The notes under the pieces were generated by a model. That model was not told where the DNA came from. It ran no database searches and saw only the letters and a list, made by a program, of their open reading frames with translations. A program made the position numbers and the translations under genes. Shown in pieces: positions 1 through 8,876 of a stretch of 64,000 bases of DNA (the stretch's first letter is position 1; each line of letters begins with the position of its first letter). The stretch lies in NCBI GenBank assembly GCA_020638155.1, contig JACKJB010000002.1, positions 248,001-312,000 of the forward strand, in the 5' to 3' direction. The DNA comes from Rhodospirillales bacterium. Its GTDB lineage: Bacteria > Pseudomonadota > Alphaproteobacteria > Micavibrionales > Micavibrionaceae.

Positions 1-49
1 TATTCTGATTCACATCAGGATATTTTTTGGAGCTTGGGGAAATATTACC

Positions 50-1158
50 ATGAAATTCACAATTGACCGTGCCGCATTATTACGATCACTCAACCACGTG
101 CAGAGCGTTGTTGAACGCCGCAACACTATTCCGATTTTGTCTAACGTGTTGCTGAAAGCTGATGACGGAACGCTGACCATGTCCACGACCGACATGGACC
201 TTGAAATTCACGAATCTGTGGCTGCTGAAATTGACGTGGCCGGATCGACGACCGTCCCGGCGCATACGCTGCATGATATCGTCCGCAAATTGCCGGACGG
301 CGAAGGTGTCGTGCTTGAAATGGGTGATGGCGGCAACGTCATGACGGTGAAAACCGGGCGCTCGAATTTCCGTCTGAGCTGCTTGCCGGTGGCCGACTTC
401 CCGGAAATCAGCAATGCCGATTTCAGCACCAGCTTCGCGATCCCTGCGGCTGAGTTGCGGGCGCTGATCGACCGAACGAAATTCGCGATGAGCACCGAAG
501 AAACCCGTTATTACCTGAACGGGATTTATGCACGAAGCCGATAATGACGGCGTTAAAGTGCTGCGGCGGTGGCAAACTGACGGTCACCGTTCATGCTGTT
601 CGACATGCCGTTGCTCAAGGCGACCGGGATGCTGGCGTGATCGTGCCGCGTAAAACGGTTGGTGAGTTGCGCAAGCTTCTGGAAGAAGCTGCTGATACGA
701 TCCAGGTCAGCCTGTCCGAAAGCAAAATGCGTTTTGCCTTCGATCACATTATCCTGACCAGTAAGCTGATCGACGGGACGTTCCCGAACTACGAACAGGT
801 TATTCCGAAGGGCAATGACAAGATGGTCGAAGTGAACCCGAAAATTTTCTCGGGCGCGATCGACCGGGTCTCGACCATTTCCGATGGCAAGTCCCGTGCG
901 GTAAAAATTGCGCTGGCCGGGAATACGATGACCCTGTCCGCGAACTCTCCTGAAGCCGGGAGCGCGACCGAGGATCTTGAAATTCACGGCAATGACAATA
1001 TGGAGATCGGCTTTAATGCGCGATATCTGCTGGACATCACCAGCCAGATCGAAGGTGACGGCTGCCGCCTGACTCTTGCTGATCCTGCCAGCCCGACGAT
1101 CATTCAGGATACGAGTGATAGCAGTGCACTGTACGTGCTGATGCCGCTGCGGGTTTGA
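50..1158 (+). CDS. dnaN: DNA polymerase III beta sliding clamp (dnaN), frame disrupted by several indels
   Basis: The beta clamp is the ring that tethers DNA polymerase III to DNA. The N-terminal part reads cleanly from ATG 50 (GGAG-like ribosome site about 15 bases upstream) to about 529, and the C-terminal part reads cleanly in another frame from about 634 to the stop at 1158, ending in the typical MPLRV. Between them conserved clamp segments can be read piecewise: HEADNDGVKVLR (531-566), TDGHR (576-590), FDMPLLKATGM (599-631), then GVIVPRKT (634 on). This needs about five small indels within roughly 105 bases. Total length fits one clamp of about 370 residues. The gene is normally essential and single copy, so consensus error is the likeliest explanation; real decay cannot be excluded. 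It is followed by a hairpin terminator and then recF. Confidence 0.9.
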
Positions 1159-1182
1159 TTGAGACTTACAGAGTTAATTTGA

Positions 1183-1210
1183 GAGCACGGAGGGATCCGT
1201 GCTCTTTTTT
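1183..1210 (+). terminator. Rho-independent terminator after dnaN
   Basis: A 9-bp perfect stem (1183-1191 with 1196-1204) closes a 4-base loop and is followed directly by six T residues (1205-1210). It sits 25 bases after the dnaN stop and should end dnaN transcription before recF. Confidence 0.85.
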
Positions 1211-1214
1211 ATCC

Positions 1215-1297
1215 GTCATTGCGAGGAACGAAGTGACGAAGCAATCCAGAAGTCGTTTGCAAAAAGACTGAATTGTTTCGCCTGTGCTCACAATGAC
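1215..1297. repeat. Imperfect palindromic intergenic repeat (GTCATTGCGAG type)
   Basis: The element begins GTCATTGCGAG and ends CTCACAATGAC, an inverted pair with one G-T mismatch. The inner flanks (GAAGCAATCC and GAATTGTTTC) also partly pair. It resembles the short palindromic repeats with GTCATTGCGAG ends that are scattered in many bacterial genomes. It lies between the dnaN terminator and recF. Just downstream, 1312-1345 holds a degenerate tandem run of CTCTGTG-like units. Confidence 0.6.
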
Positions 1298-1356
1298 TTG
1301 GGAACATCTCCGTGAATCCTCTGTGCTCTCTGTGCCCTCTGTGGTTAAATATTCTT

Positions 1357-2508
1357 ATGTCTTGGGTTCGGGAAATACAGCTTACGAATTTTCGCTGTTA
1401 TGCGCAGGCGCGGCTGGGTGATCTGGCCGCGGGGCCTGTGATTTTGTACGGGCCGAACGGGGCGGGGAAGACGAACGTGCTTGAGGCCGTATCTTACCTT
1501 GCACCGGGGCGCGGGATGCGTGGGGCGAAAATGACCGAGATACAAAGACGTGCAGAGGAAACCGATCCGTGGTCGATTGCCGCCAAAGTCGAAACGCCTT
1601 ACGGCGAAACCCGCATCGGCACCGGGTGTGATCCGGTGCGCGACAGTAAACGGATCGTGCGCATTAACGGGGCGGCGGCCAAGGGGCAGAATGCGCTGGG
1701 GGAATATCTGTCCTGCGTGTGGCTGACGCCGCAGATGGACGGGTTGTTTATCGAAGGGGCTGCCGGGCGGCGGCGTTTTCTGGACAGGCTGGTCTTCGCG
1801 TTCGATCCGAGTCATTCCGGGCGGGTGACGCGCTACGAAAATGCGCTGCGCCAGCGCTCTAAACTTTTACAGGACGGCTCTGATGGACGGGGGGCTGACC
1901 CGGCATGGCTGGAAGGGCTGGAACAGACTATGGCCGAATCCGGTGTGGCGATCGCCGCGGCACGGCAGGATTTTACCGGGCGGCTGCAGCATGCCTGCGA
2001 TCATGGCGAAGATGAAACTTTCCCGCGGGCGCGGCTACGGGCGGTGGGAACGGTGGAAGAGCTTTTGCAAAACGCCCCGGCGCTTGAGGTTGAGGAGCTG
2101 TTCCGTTACCAGCTGCGCGAAAGCCGGGAGATCGATTCCCGCTCCGGTGGGGCGGCGAGCGGACCGCATAAAAGCGATCTTGCGGTATTTTACGCGGCCA
2201 AGGATATGCCGGCAGACCAGTGTTCGACCGGGGAGCAAAAAGCGCTGCTGATCGGGATGATTCTAGCGCATGCGCGGCTGATTAATGCCGAGCGCGGCGC
2301 CCCGCCGATTCTGTTGCTGGACGAAGTGGCCGCGCATCTGGACGATCATCGCCGCACGGTTTTGCATGATATCCTGCTTTCGCTCGGCGGGCAGGTCTGG
2401 CTGACCGGGACGGATAAACAGCTTTTTGCCGACCTGCAAGGCCGGGCGGTTTTTTGCAAAGTCGAAAACAGCACTGTTCATGCAGAGTCGGCATTGAAAG
2501 TTGCCTGA
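1357..2508 (+). CDS. recF: DNA replication and repair protein RecF
   Basis: RecF is an SMC/ABC-type ATPase that helps load RecA at gaps through RecFOR. The 383-residue product has a Walker A GPNGAGKT near the N-terminus after the family start REIQLTNFRCY, a signature-like STGEQKALL motif, and a Walker B LLLDEVAAHLD near the C-terminus. I chose ATG 1357 over the in-frame GTG at 1312: the extra 15 residues come from a CTCTGTG-repeat region and are not RecF-like. The order dnaN-recF-gyrB is a classic origin-proximal arrangement. Confidence 0.93.
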   Translation: MSWVREIQLTNFRCYAQARLGDLAAGPVILYGPNGAGKTNVLEAVSYLAPGRGMRGAKMTEIQRRAEETDPWSIAAKVETPYGETRIGTGCDPVRDSKRIVRINGAAAKGQNALGEYLSCVWLTPQMDGLFIEGAAGRRRFLDRLVFAFDPSHSGRVTRYENALRQRSKLLQDGSDGRGADPAWLEGLEQTMAESGVAIAAARQDFTGRLQHACDHGEDETFPRARLRAVGTVEELLQNAPALEVEELFRYQLRESREIDSRSGGAASGPHKSDLAVFYAAKDMPADQCSTGEQKALLIGMILAHARLINAERGAPPILLLDEVAAHLDDHRRTVLHDILLSLGGQVWLTGTDKQLFADLQGRAVFCKVENSTVHAESALKVA

Positions 2509-2548
2509 TTTTTTTGACATAATTCTTATTTCATGTTAAAAACCGGCT

Positions 2549-3700
2549 ATGACAGAAGACGTGGCAGAAGATAGATATGTCGAGGAGGATTCCCCTAAGG
2601 CCTTGTGGCGCAGTATTGGCCGCTGGCTGGAGCATCCTTCGTCTTTCTTTGTTGATAAATATATTCAGGCCGGGGCGCTCAATCAGAGTCTGATTCTGGT
2701 TACGCAGATGGATGTCGCTTACAAGACTCTGACGCTTAGTCCGAGTTTCATGGCGATGGTGCGGCAGTTTCCTGACCTTGAGGATACAAAGGTTTATTTC
2801 GCCGATTTGGAAAACGTTAAAAAAAATGCCGCTGGATTTTACGACCCGTCTGATAGAAAAATCATGCTGGATGTTAGCGCAAATGTTTTGCATCGCCGTT
2901 ATGGACTGTTGCCGCACTTTGTTTCTGACGGGGCGCATGAATATCGTCATGCCGCGCAGCATTGTATGGAACGGCGTAATCTTGATGCGTCCGCTGTCGA
3001 CTATGACGATCCCTATGCCTTTACGATGCGGGGGTTCATAAAAGAAGCCGATGCTTATGCGTTTCAGGGAACTGTGGCCTATGAAATCAAAGCCCTGTAC
3101 GGTGTCGATATGTTCTGGGATCATTTTTCGGCGAAAAAACCTTTTATGGCGTTTGCGTTCGAGAGAAAGGTTGAAAAAGATCCGGAGGCCTTATGGGATG
3201 GGACGGCCCAGCAGGCGGCCATGCTGGAGTTTTTCGAAACGGAGTCCAATCTGAATTATTATGCTGACAATTATATAGATTTTTTGAAAAAGCTGCAGGA
3301 AAAGTCGCCGCGCGCGGTCGCTGAAGATATGTGGCGGCACCAGCAGGCGCGGAAGCATTTCATGAAAAAAATGGTCTTTCCTCATAACGCCTTACCGAAA
3401 CCGGGACATGTTTTTGCGCAAGCTGCGTCCCCCCTGACGGCCGATGATTTTGCTGAACAGCCGACAAACGGGATGATGGATTTTGAGGTTTGTGACGGTG
3501 AATATCGCGCGCGGGACAATTATGCCGATGAGGGTGCTTTCCCGTCAGACTCAATTGATTTTTATTTCAACAGACTGGGCCGCAAACAATATGCCGGGCT
3601 GATGGAAATGGCGCGCAAAGCTAAAGACTTCCGGGAACAGGTCGAAATAGAACTGGGCAAGATCAAGGTGTGGAATGCCGGCTCTGGCCCGCAATTTTGA
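2549..3700 (+). CDS. Putative metallopeptidase-like protein (HEYRH motif)
   Basis: A 383-residue soluble protein of unknown function. Around residue 130 it carries an H-E-Y-R-H motif, close to the HExxH zinc signature, inside a helix-like segment following VSDGA. That resembles uncharacterised putative metallopeptidase families such as DUF6782, but I cannot confirm the family without a search. There is no signal peptide or membrane segment. The start ATG 2549 lies 40 bases after recF, so it may be co-transcribed with it. Its position between recF and gyrB is not part of the conserved core order and suggests a lineage-specific insertion. Confidence 0.75.
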   Translation: MTEDVAEDRYVEEDSPKALWRSIGRWLEHPSSFFVDKYIQAGALNQSLILVTQMDVAYKTLTLSPSFMAMVRQFPDLEDTKVYFADLENVKKNAAGFYDPSDRKIMLDVSANVLHRRYGLLPHFVSDGAHEYRHAAQHCMERRNLDASAVDYDDPYAFTMRGFIKEADAYAFQGTVAYEIKALYGVDMFWDHFSAKKPFMAFAFERKVEKDPEALWDGTAQQAAMLEFFETESNLNYYADNYIDFLKKLQEKSPRAVAEDMWRHQQARKHFMKKMVFPHNALPKPGHVFAQAASPLTADDFAEQPTNGMMDFEVCDGEYRARDNYADEGAFPSDSIDFYFNRLGRKQYAGLMEMARKAKDFREQVEIELGKIKVWNAGSGPQF

Positions 3701-3838
3701 TCTGTTTATTTTCCTTTAAAAACAGTGCCTTATGATTCCCGGTGGTGGGGGCGTCGTGCCGATTCTTCTGGATTTGAAATACCCCCTATAAAAGAGCGAA
3801 TTTGCATAGTTTTCAGGTGCGTTCGCCTATGCGGTGTG

Positions 3839-3886
3839 CTATAAAAAATCTTCCTCAATGGGGCAGAAAACTGCGATTTTTTATAG
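3839..3886. promoter_or_regulatory. Perfect 12-bp inverted repeat in the gyrB leader
   Basis: CTATAAAAAATC (3839-3850) is repeated inverted as GATTTTTTATAG (3875-3886) with a 24-base spacer, ending 23 bases before the gyrB start. It could form a cruciform or an mRNA hairpin, or be a two-site operator. Expression of gyrB is known to respond to supercoiling in many bacteria, so a supercoil-sensitive role is a guess. No T-run or coding sequence explains it. Confidence 0.55.
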
Positions 3887-3909
3887 TTTGAACGAGAAAA
3901 TTACGAATC

Positions 3910-6366
3910 ATGGCTGAAATGGCGAAAAAAGACACAAAAACGGACGTTGAAAACGATAACTCATACGGTGCGGAGAGCATTAAAGTTCTCAAAGGGCTTG
4001 AGGCCGTTAAAAAACGTCCGGGGATGTATATCGGTGATACCGACGATGGGTCGGGCCTGCATCATATGGTGTACGAAGTGGTCGATAACGCCATTGACGA
4101 ATCGCTTGCCGGGCATTGCGACCGCGTCGATGTGATCTTAAATGCCGACGGCAGTGCGACGGTCAAGGATAACGGGCGGGGGATTCCGGTCGATATTCAC
4201 AAAGAAGAGGGCGTTTCTGCCGCCGAAGTCATCATGACCCAGCTTCATGCCGGCGGGAAGTTCGACCAGAACTCCTATAAAGTGTCCGGCGGTCTGCACG
4301 GCGTGGGTGTGTCGGTTGTGAACGCTTTGTCCGAAAAGCTGGAACTGCGGGTTCGCCGCGACGGCAAGGAATGGTATATGCGCTTTAAGGACGGCACGTC
4401 CGAGGGCGCGCTCAAGCCCGTACGCGACCTGGAAGACGGTGAGCGGAACGGGACCGAAGTGACGTTTGTGCCGTCGCCGACGACCTTTACCATGACCGAA
4501 TTTAAGTTTGAAACGCTTGAGGATCGCCTGCGCGAGCTGGCGTTCCTGAATTCCGGGGTCAATATTTACCTGACCGACCGCCGCGAAGACCCGGAGCGTC
4601 AGACGCATTTCCATTATGAAGGCGGCCTGCGTGAGTTCGTCAATCATCTTGACCGCAGCAAGACCTCTTACTTAAGCAAGCCGATCGCCGTCACCGGCGA
4701 GGAAAACGGGATCACCGTTGAGGCGGCGCTGGAGTGGAACGATTCCTATCATGAGAACATGCACTGCTTTACCAACAACATCCCGCAGCGCGACGGCGGG
4801 ACGCACCTTGCCGGTTTCCGTGATGCGCTGACCCGGACGGTCGGGAAATACGCCAAGGAAAGCGGGCTTTCCAAGAATGATAAGCTGTCCCTGACCGGGG
4901 AAGATATCCGCGAAGGCATGACCTGTGTGCTTTCGGTTAAAGTGCCTGATCCGAAATTCAGTTCCCAGACCAAGGACAAGCTGGTGTCTTCCGAAGTCCA
5001 GCCCGTGGTCAGCACCGTGATTACCGAAGCGATCGGCACGTGGCTTGAAGAAAACCCGAAAGAAGCCAAGCAGATCGTTTCCAAGATCATTCAGGCCGCA
5101 CAGGCCCGTGAGGCGGCGCGCCGCGCGCGGGAAATGACCCGCAAGACGGCGATGGATATTTCCTCGCTGCCGGGCAAGCTGGCGGACTGTCAGACCAAGA
5201 AGGCCGAAGATGCCGAAATCTTTATCGTCGAGGGTGATTCGGCTGGCGGTTCGGCCAAACAGGGCCGGAACCGGAAGAACCAGGCGATCCTGCCGCTGCG
5301 CGGTAAAATCCTGAACGTTGAAAAAGCGCGTGATGATAAAATGCTGGCGAACCAGGAGATCGGGACGCTGATTACCGCGCTCGGCACCGGCTATGGGGCG
5401 GAAGATTTCAATATCGAAAAACTGCGTTATCACAAAATCATCATCATGACCGATGCTGACGTGGATGGCGCGCACATCCGGACCCTGCTGCTGACATTCT
5501 TCTACCGCAAAATGCCGGAGATTATTACCGGCGGGTATCTGTACGTGGCACAGCCGCCGCTTTTCAAGATCAAGCGCGGGAACTCCGAAATCTACCTGAA
5601 AGACCAGCCATCGCTTGATATGCACCTGATTGACGTGGCGATCAGTGATCTGATTTATACCGATTCCAAGGGCGCGGATCATAGCGGTGCGGACTTAAAA
5701 GACATCGTGCTCAAAGCCCGCAAGATCAACAAAGCGATCGATGCGGTCAATGAAAAAGTGCATAACCGCATGGTTGTGGAGCAGGCCGCCATCGCCGGCG
5801 CATTTGATGAAAAAGTGCTCGAAGATGCGGATTACGGCCAGAAAATGGCCGGCCAGCTTGCCGCGCGCCTTGATGCGTTATCGGCGGAATATGAGCGCGG
5901 CTGGAAAGCCGAGTTCACTGCCGTTGGCGGTTACACGATCACCCGCACCCTGCGCGGCGTGACCGAGCGTGTCCTGATCCTGCCGGATGTGATCGGCCTT
6001 GCGCTGCGGAAAAAGCTGCATCACGACCTTGAATGGCTGCAGGAGAATTTTGAAATTCCTACGAAAGTCGTTGCCAAAGGTGAGCGTGAAACCAAAATTC
6101 ACGGCCCTGCCGACCTGTTCCAGGCCGTTGAAAGCGAAGGCCGCCGCGGCATGGCGATCAGCCGCTATAAAGGTCTTGGGGAAATGAACCCCGAACAGCT
6201 CTGGGAAACTACCCTTGATCCCGAAGCCCGCACCCTGCTGCAGGTCACGGTCGAAGACGCGCAGGCCGCGAACGATCTGTTCTCCACCCTGATGGGCGAA
6301 AAAGTCGAACCGCGCAAAAAATTCATCCAGGACAACGCCCTGCGGGTGTCGAATCTGGATATTTAA
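3910..6366 (+). CDS. gyrB: DNA gyrase subunit B
   Basis: GyrB is the ATPase subunit of the type II topoisomerase that introduces negative supercoils. The 818-residue product starts with the family pattern SIKVLKGLEAVKKRPGMYIGD and contains the GHKL ATPase motifs (DNGRGIP and GGLHGVGVSVVNALS). The TOPRIM EGDSAGG and DADVDGAHIR motifs and the C-terminal RYKGLGEMN signature follow. The length is normal for an alphaproteobacterial GyrB. ATG 3910 is used; an alternative M lies four codons downstream. A 209-base leader with a perfect inverted repeat precedes it. Confidence 0.97.
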   Translation: MAEMAKKDTKTDVENDNSYGAESIKVLKGLEAVKKRPGMYIGDTDDGSGLHHMVYEVVDNAIDESLAGHCDRVDVILNADGSATVKDNGRGIPVDIHKEEGVSAAEVIMTQLHAGGKFDQNSYKVSGGLHGVGVSVVNALSEKLELRVRRDGKEWYMRFKDGTSEGALKPVRDLEDGERNGTEVTFVPSPTTFTMTEFKFETLEDRLRELAFLNSGVNIYLTDRREDPERQTHFHYEGGLREFVNHLDRSKTSYLSKPIAVTGEENGITVEAALEWNDSYHENMHCFTNNIPQRDGGTHLAGFRDALTRTVGKYAKESGLSKNDKLSLTGEDIREGMTCVLSVKVPDPKFSSQTKDKLVSSEVQPVVSTVITEAIGTWLEENPKEAKQIVSKIIQAAQAREAARRAREMTRKTAMDISSLPGKLADCQTKKAEDAEIFIVEGDSAGGSAKQGRNRKNQAILPLRGKILNVEKARDDKMLANQEIGTLITALGTGYGAEDFNIEKLRYHKIIIMTDADVDGAHIRTLLLTFFYRKMPEIITGGYLYVAQPPLFKIKRGNSEIYLKDQPSLDMHLIDVAISDLIYTDSKGADHSGADLKDIVLKARKINKAIDAVNEKVHNRMVVEQAAIAGAFDEKVLEDADYGQKMAGQLAARLDALSAEYERGWKAEFTAVGGYTITRTLRGVTERVLILPDVIGLALRKKLHHDLEWLQENFEIPTKVVAKGERETKIHGPADLFQAVESEGRRGMAISRYKGLGEMNPEQLWETTLDPEARTLLQVTVEDAQAANDLFSTLMGEKVEPRKKFIQDNALRVSNLDI

Positions 6367-6447
6367 CAGTTTCTATAATTAATTTGACGCTTGCGATTCC
6401 AGTTCGTATGCTGCCTTTTATCAACGCTATAAAAGGAATGAAGTGTT

Positions 6448-7041
6448 ATGGCTGATGTGATGAAGAAATCGCTGCAGGACTTGCTCGCGGATATTGACGA
6501 TCCGCGCCGTGATGTATTGCTGCAGATTTATCATGACCATTACGACCTGTTTCATACGGCCAAAGGGTCGACTATCAAGCACCAGGCTTGGAAAGGCGGG
6601 TATGCCGATCACGTGGCGGAATGTCTGCGGATCAACGAAGTGACCTATGATGCGCTGAAAACGCAGATGCGTGATCCGGGGTTTTCAAAAGCCAGTGCCG
6701 CCATAGCCCTGTTTTTTCACGATATTGAAAAGCCGTTTCGCTACGGTGATGCCGCGGATGCACGCGTTAAAAAATGGCATGATATTTTTAATCAGGCTTC
6801 AGGCTCATGGGAACAGGCCAAATGGGACATTATTCGCGATCTTCAGGAAAAATATGTTTTTGATTTGACGGACGAAGAGATTAACGCCCTGAAATATACG
6901 CATGGCGAAGGCAAGGCGTATCGTCCGGATAAACGGATTGCTTTGCCGCTTGCGTCTCATATCCATGTCTGCGACACCATCAGTGCGCGTATCTGGCATG
7001 ATGAAGGGCGCGGCATGGCGGCGCCTGATCTCAAGATTTGA
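6448..7041 (+). CDS. HD-domain phosphohydrolase-like protein
   Basis: A 197-residue protein with the layout of an HD superfamily metal-dependent phosphohydrolase. It has a histidine in GGYADHVAE (about residue 52), the paired H-D in FFHDIEKP (about residue 90), and later histidines in YTHGEGK and SHIHVCD. These are plausible metal ligands. The substrate cannot be told from sequence. It lies between gyrB and argS and has an AAGGAATGAAG leader before ATG 6448. Confidence 0.75.
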   Translation: MADVMKKSLQDLLADIDDPRRDVLLQIYHDHYDLFHTAKGSTIKHQAWKGGYADHVAECLRINEVTYDALKTQMRDPGFSKASAAIALFFHDIEKPFRYGDAADARVKKWHDIFNQASGSWEQAKWDIIRDLQEKYVFDLTDEEINALKYTHGEGKAYRPDKRIALPLASHIHVCDTISARIWHDEGRGMAAPDLKI

Positions 7042-7106
7042 TTAAGAGCTTAGTGGACCATTTAAAAAAAGTGTGACCTACGGCAGCGCTGTGGTAAAAG
7101 AGTGAC

Positions 7107-8867
7107 ATGAGTTCTTTAGCAGAAAAATTGAGCACGATTGTCGGTGCGGTGTTCGCGGCGCAGGATTTGCCCGCTGATTTAGGCGTGGTAAGGGTTTCCG
7201 ACCGTCCTGACCTGGCGCAGTTCCAGTGTAACGGGGCGATGGCGGCGGCCAAGGTGGCGCAGAAAAACCCGCGTGAGATCGCCAATGATCTTGTGGCCAG
7301 GCTTAAAGAGAACGGCGATTTTGCCAAGATCGACATCGCCGGGCCGGGCTTTATTAATCTGGATATTACCGATGACTATCTTGCCGCCCATCTGGCGGCG
7401 GTGGCGGCGGATGAGCGGCTGGGCGTTTCCACACTTGAACAAGAGCAGACGGCTGTGCTTGATTATGGCGGGCCGAATATTGCCAAGCCGATGCATGTCG
7501 GGCATTTGCGCGCGGCGATTATCGGGGATTCCTTGCGCCGGATTATGAGTTTTGCCGGGTATAAGACGCTGGGCGATGTGCATATGGGTGACTGGGGTAC
7601 GCATATGGGCATGATTATCAGCGAATATATCAAGCAAGGGCGTGCCGGTGAAATCATGCAGATTGACCTGGCCGACGATATGGCGGTTGACGGGCTGATG
7701 CAGGATCTAGGTGAGATTTACCCGAAAGTCGCGGCGGCCTGCAAGGAAGATGATGCCCGCAAGCGCGAGGCGCAGGACGCGACGGTCAAAATCCAGAATA
7801 AGGAGCCGCAATATTTCGCGTTGTGGCAGAAAATTAAAGAGGCTTCAGTTATTGGCATGCGCAACAACTATGCGCGGCTCAAGGTGCATTTTGATTTGTG
7901 GAAGGGCGAAGCCGATGTCCATGATTATATCGCGCCGATGGTCGATGATTTGAAGGCCCGCAATTTTGCGGTGGAAGATCAGGGCGCATTGATCGTGCCG
8001 GTCAAGCGTAATGATGATAACAAGGAAGTGCCGCCGCTGATGCTCTATAAAAGCGATGGCGGGGTGATGTACGGCACGACCGATCTGGCGACGATTGTCG
8101 AGCGGGTTAAGCTCTATAGTCCTGCGAAGATCGTTTATTTCGTTGACCAGCGCCAGCATCTGCATTTCGAGCAGGTCTTCCGCGCAAGCCGGATGGCGGG
8201 GATCGCCGGTGAGTCTGTCGAGCTGACCCATGCCGGATTCGGGACGATGAACGGGCCGGACGGCAAGCCGTTTAAAACCCGCGCGGGCGGCGTGATGCGG
8301 CTTGATGATTTGATGAGCATGGCGATTGACAAAGCGCGGCAGCGGATTGACGAAGCGGCGCTGGCGCAGGACATGACTGACGATGAAAAAGAGGATGTCG
8401 CGCACAAGGTTGCGGTTGCGGCGATTAAATTTGCCGACCTGCAGAACCAGCGTCATTCCGATTATATTTTCGATCTGGACCGTCTGACCAGTTTTGAAGG
8501 CAAGACCGGACCGTATATGCTTTATCAGGCGGTGCGGATTAAATCGCTGTTGAAAAAAGCCGAAGCGCAGGGCGATGTGCCGTCTGCGGGTTTTGTTTTA
8601 CGGGATGAAGACCGTCCGCTGGCGTTATTGCTGACTGAAATGCCGGATGCGTTTGACGCGGCGCTGCGTCATTATATGCCGCATCATATTTGCGAATATG
8701 CGTATAAGCTTGCCAATACGTTCAGCAGTTTTTACGGCTCCTGCCACATCCTGTCCGAAGAGGATGAGGCTTTAAAAGCCAGCCGTCTGGCACTGTGCGC
8801 ACTGACTTGCCGCCAGCTTGAAACGGCACTGTCATGGCTGGGCATCGACGTGCCGGAGCGGATGTAA
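7107..8867 (+). CDS. argS: Arginyl-tRNA synthetase
   Basis: This class I aminoacyl-tRNA synthetase charges tRNA-Arg. The 586-residue product has the N-terminal additional domain, the HIGH-like motif in NIAKPMHVGHLR (about residue 131) and the conserved GDWGTHMG segment. The KMSK region GPDGKPFKTRAGG and a C-terminal DALR anticodon-binding domain follow, ending in ALSWLGIDVPERM. Length and domain order are standard. The stop is only nine bases from the stop of the convergent membrane-protein gene, with no clear terminator between them. Confidence 0.96.
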   Translation: MSSLAEKLSTIVGAVFAAQDLPADLGVVRVSDRPDLAQFQCNGAMAAAKVAQKNPREIANDLVARLKENGDFAKIDIAGPGFINLDITDDYLAAHLAAVAADERLGVSTLEQEQTAVLDYGGPNIAKPMHVGHLRAAIIGDSLRRIMSFAGYKTLGDVHMGDWGTHMGMIISEYIKQGRAGEIMQIDLADDMAVDGLMQDLGEIYPKVAAACKEDDARKREAQDATVKIQNKEPQYFALWQKIKEASVIGMRNNYARLKVHFDLWKGEADVHDYIAPMVDDLKARNFAVEDQGALIVPVKRNDDNKEVPPLMLYKSDGGVMYGTTDLATIVERVKLYSPAKIVYFVDQRQHLHFEQVFRASRMAGIAGESVELTHAGFGTMNGPDGKPFKTRAGGVMRLDDLMSMAIDKARQRIDEAALAQDMTDDEKEDVAHKVAVAAIKFADLQNQRHSDYIFDLDRLTSFEGKTGPYMLYQAVRIKSLLKKAEAQGDVPSAGFVLRDEDRPLALLLTEMPDAFDAALRHYMPHHICEYAYKLANTFSSFYGSCHILSEEDEALKASRLALCALTCRQLETALSWLGIDVPERM

Positions 8868-8876
8868 GCCGTAGGG

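Noticed and set aside
544..1158. A separate 204-residue gene starting at 544
   Set aside because: It is the C-terminal part of the disrupted dnaN gene; the first 30 residues are out-of-frame clamp sequence.
4672..5682. Long antisense ORF (336 residues) opposite gyrB
   Set aside because: It is a codon-bias shadow of gyrB with no family pattern and no ribosome site.
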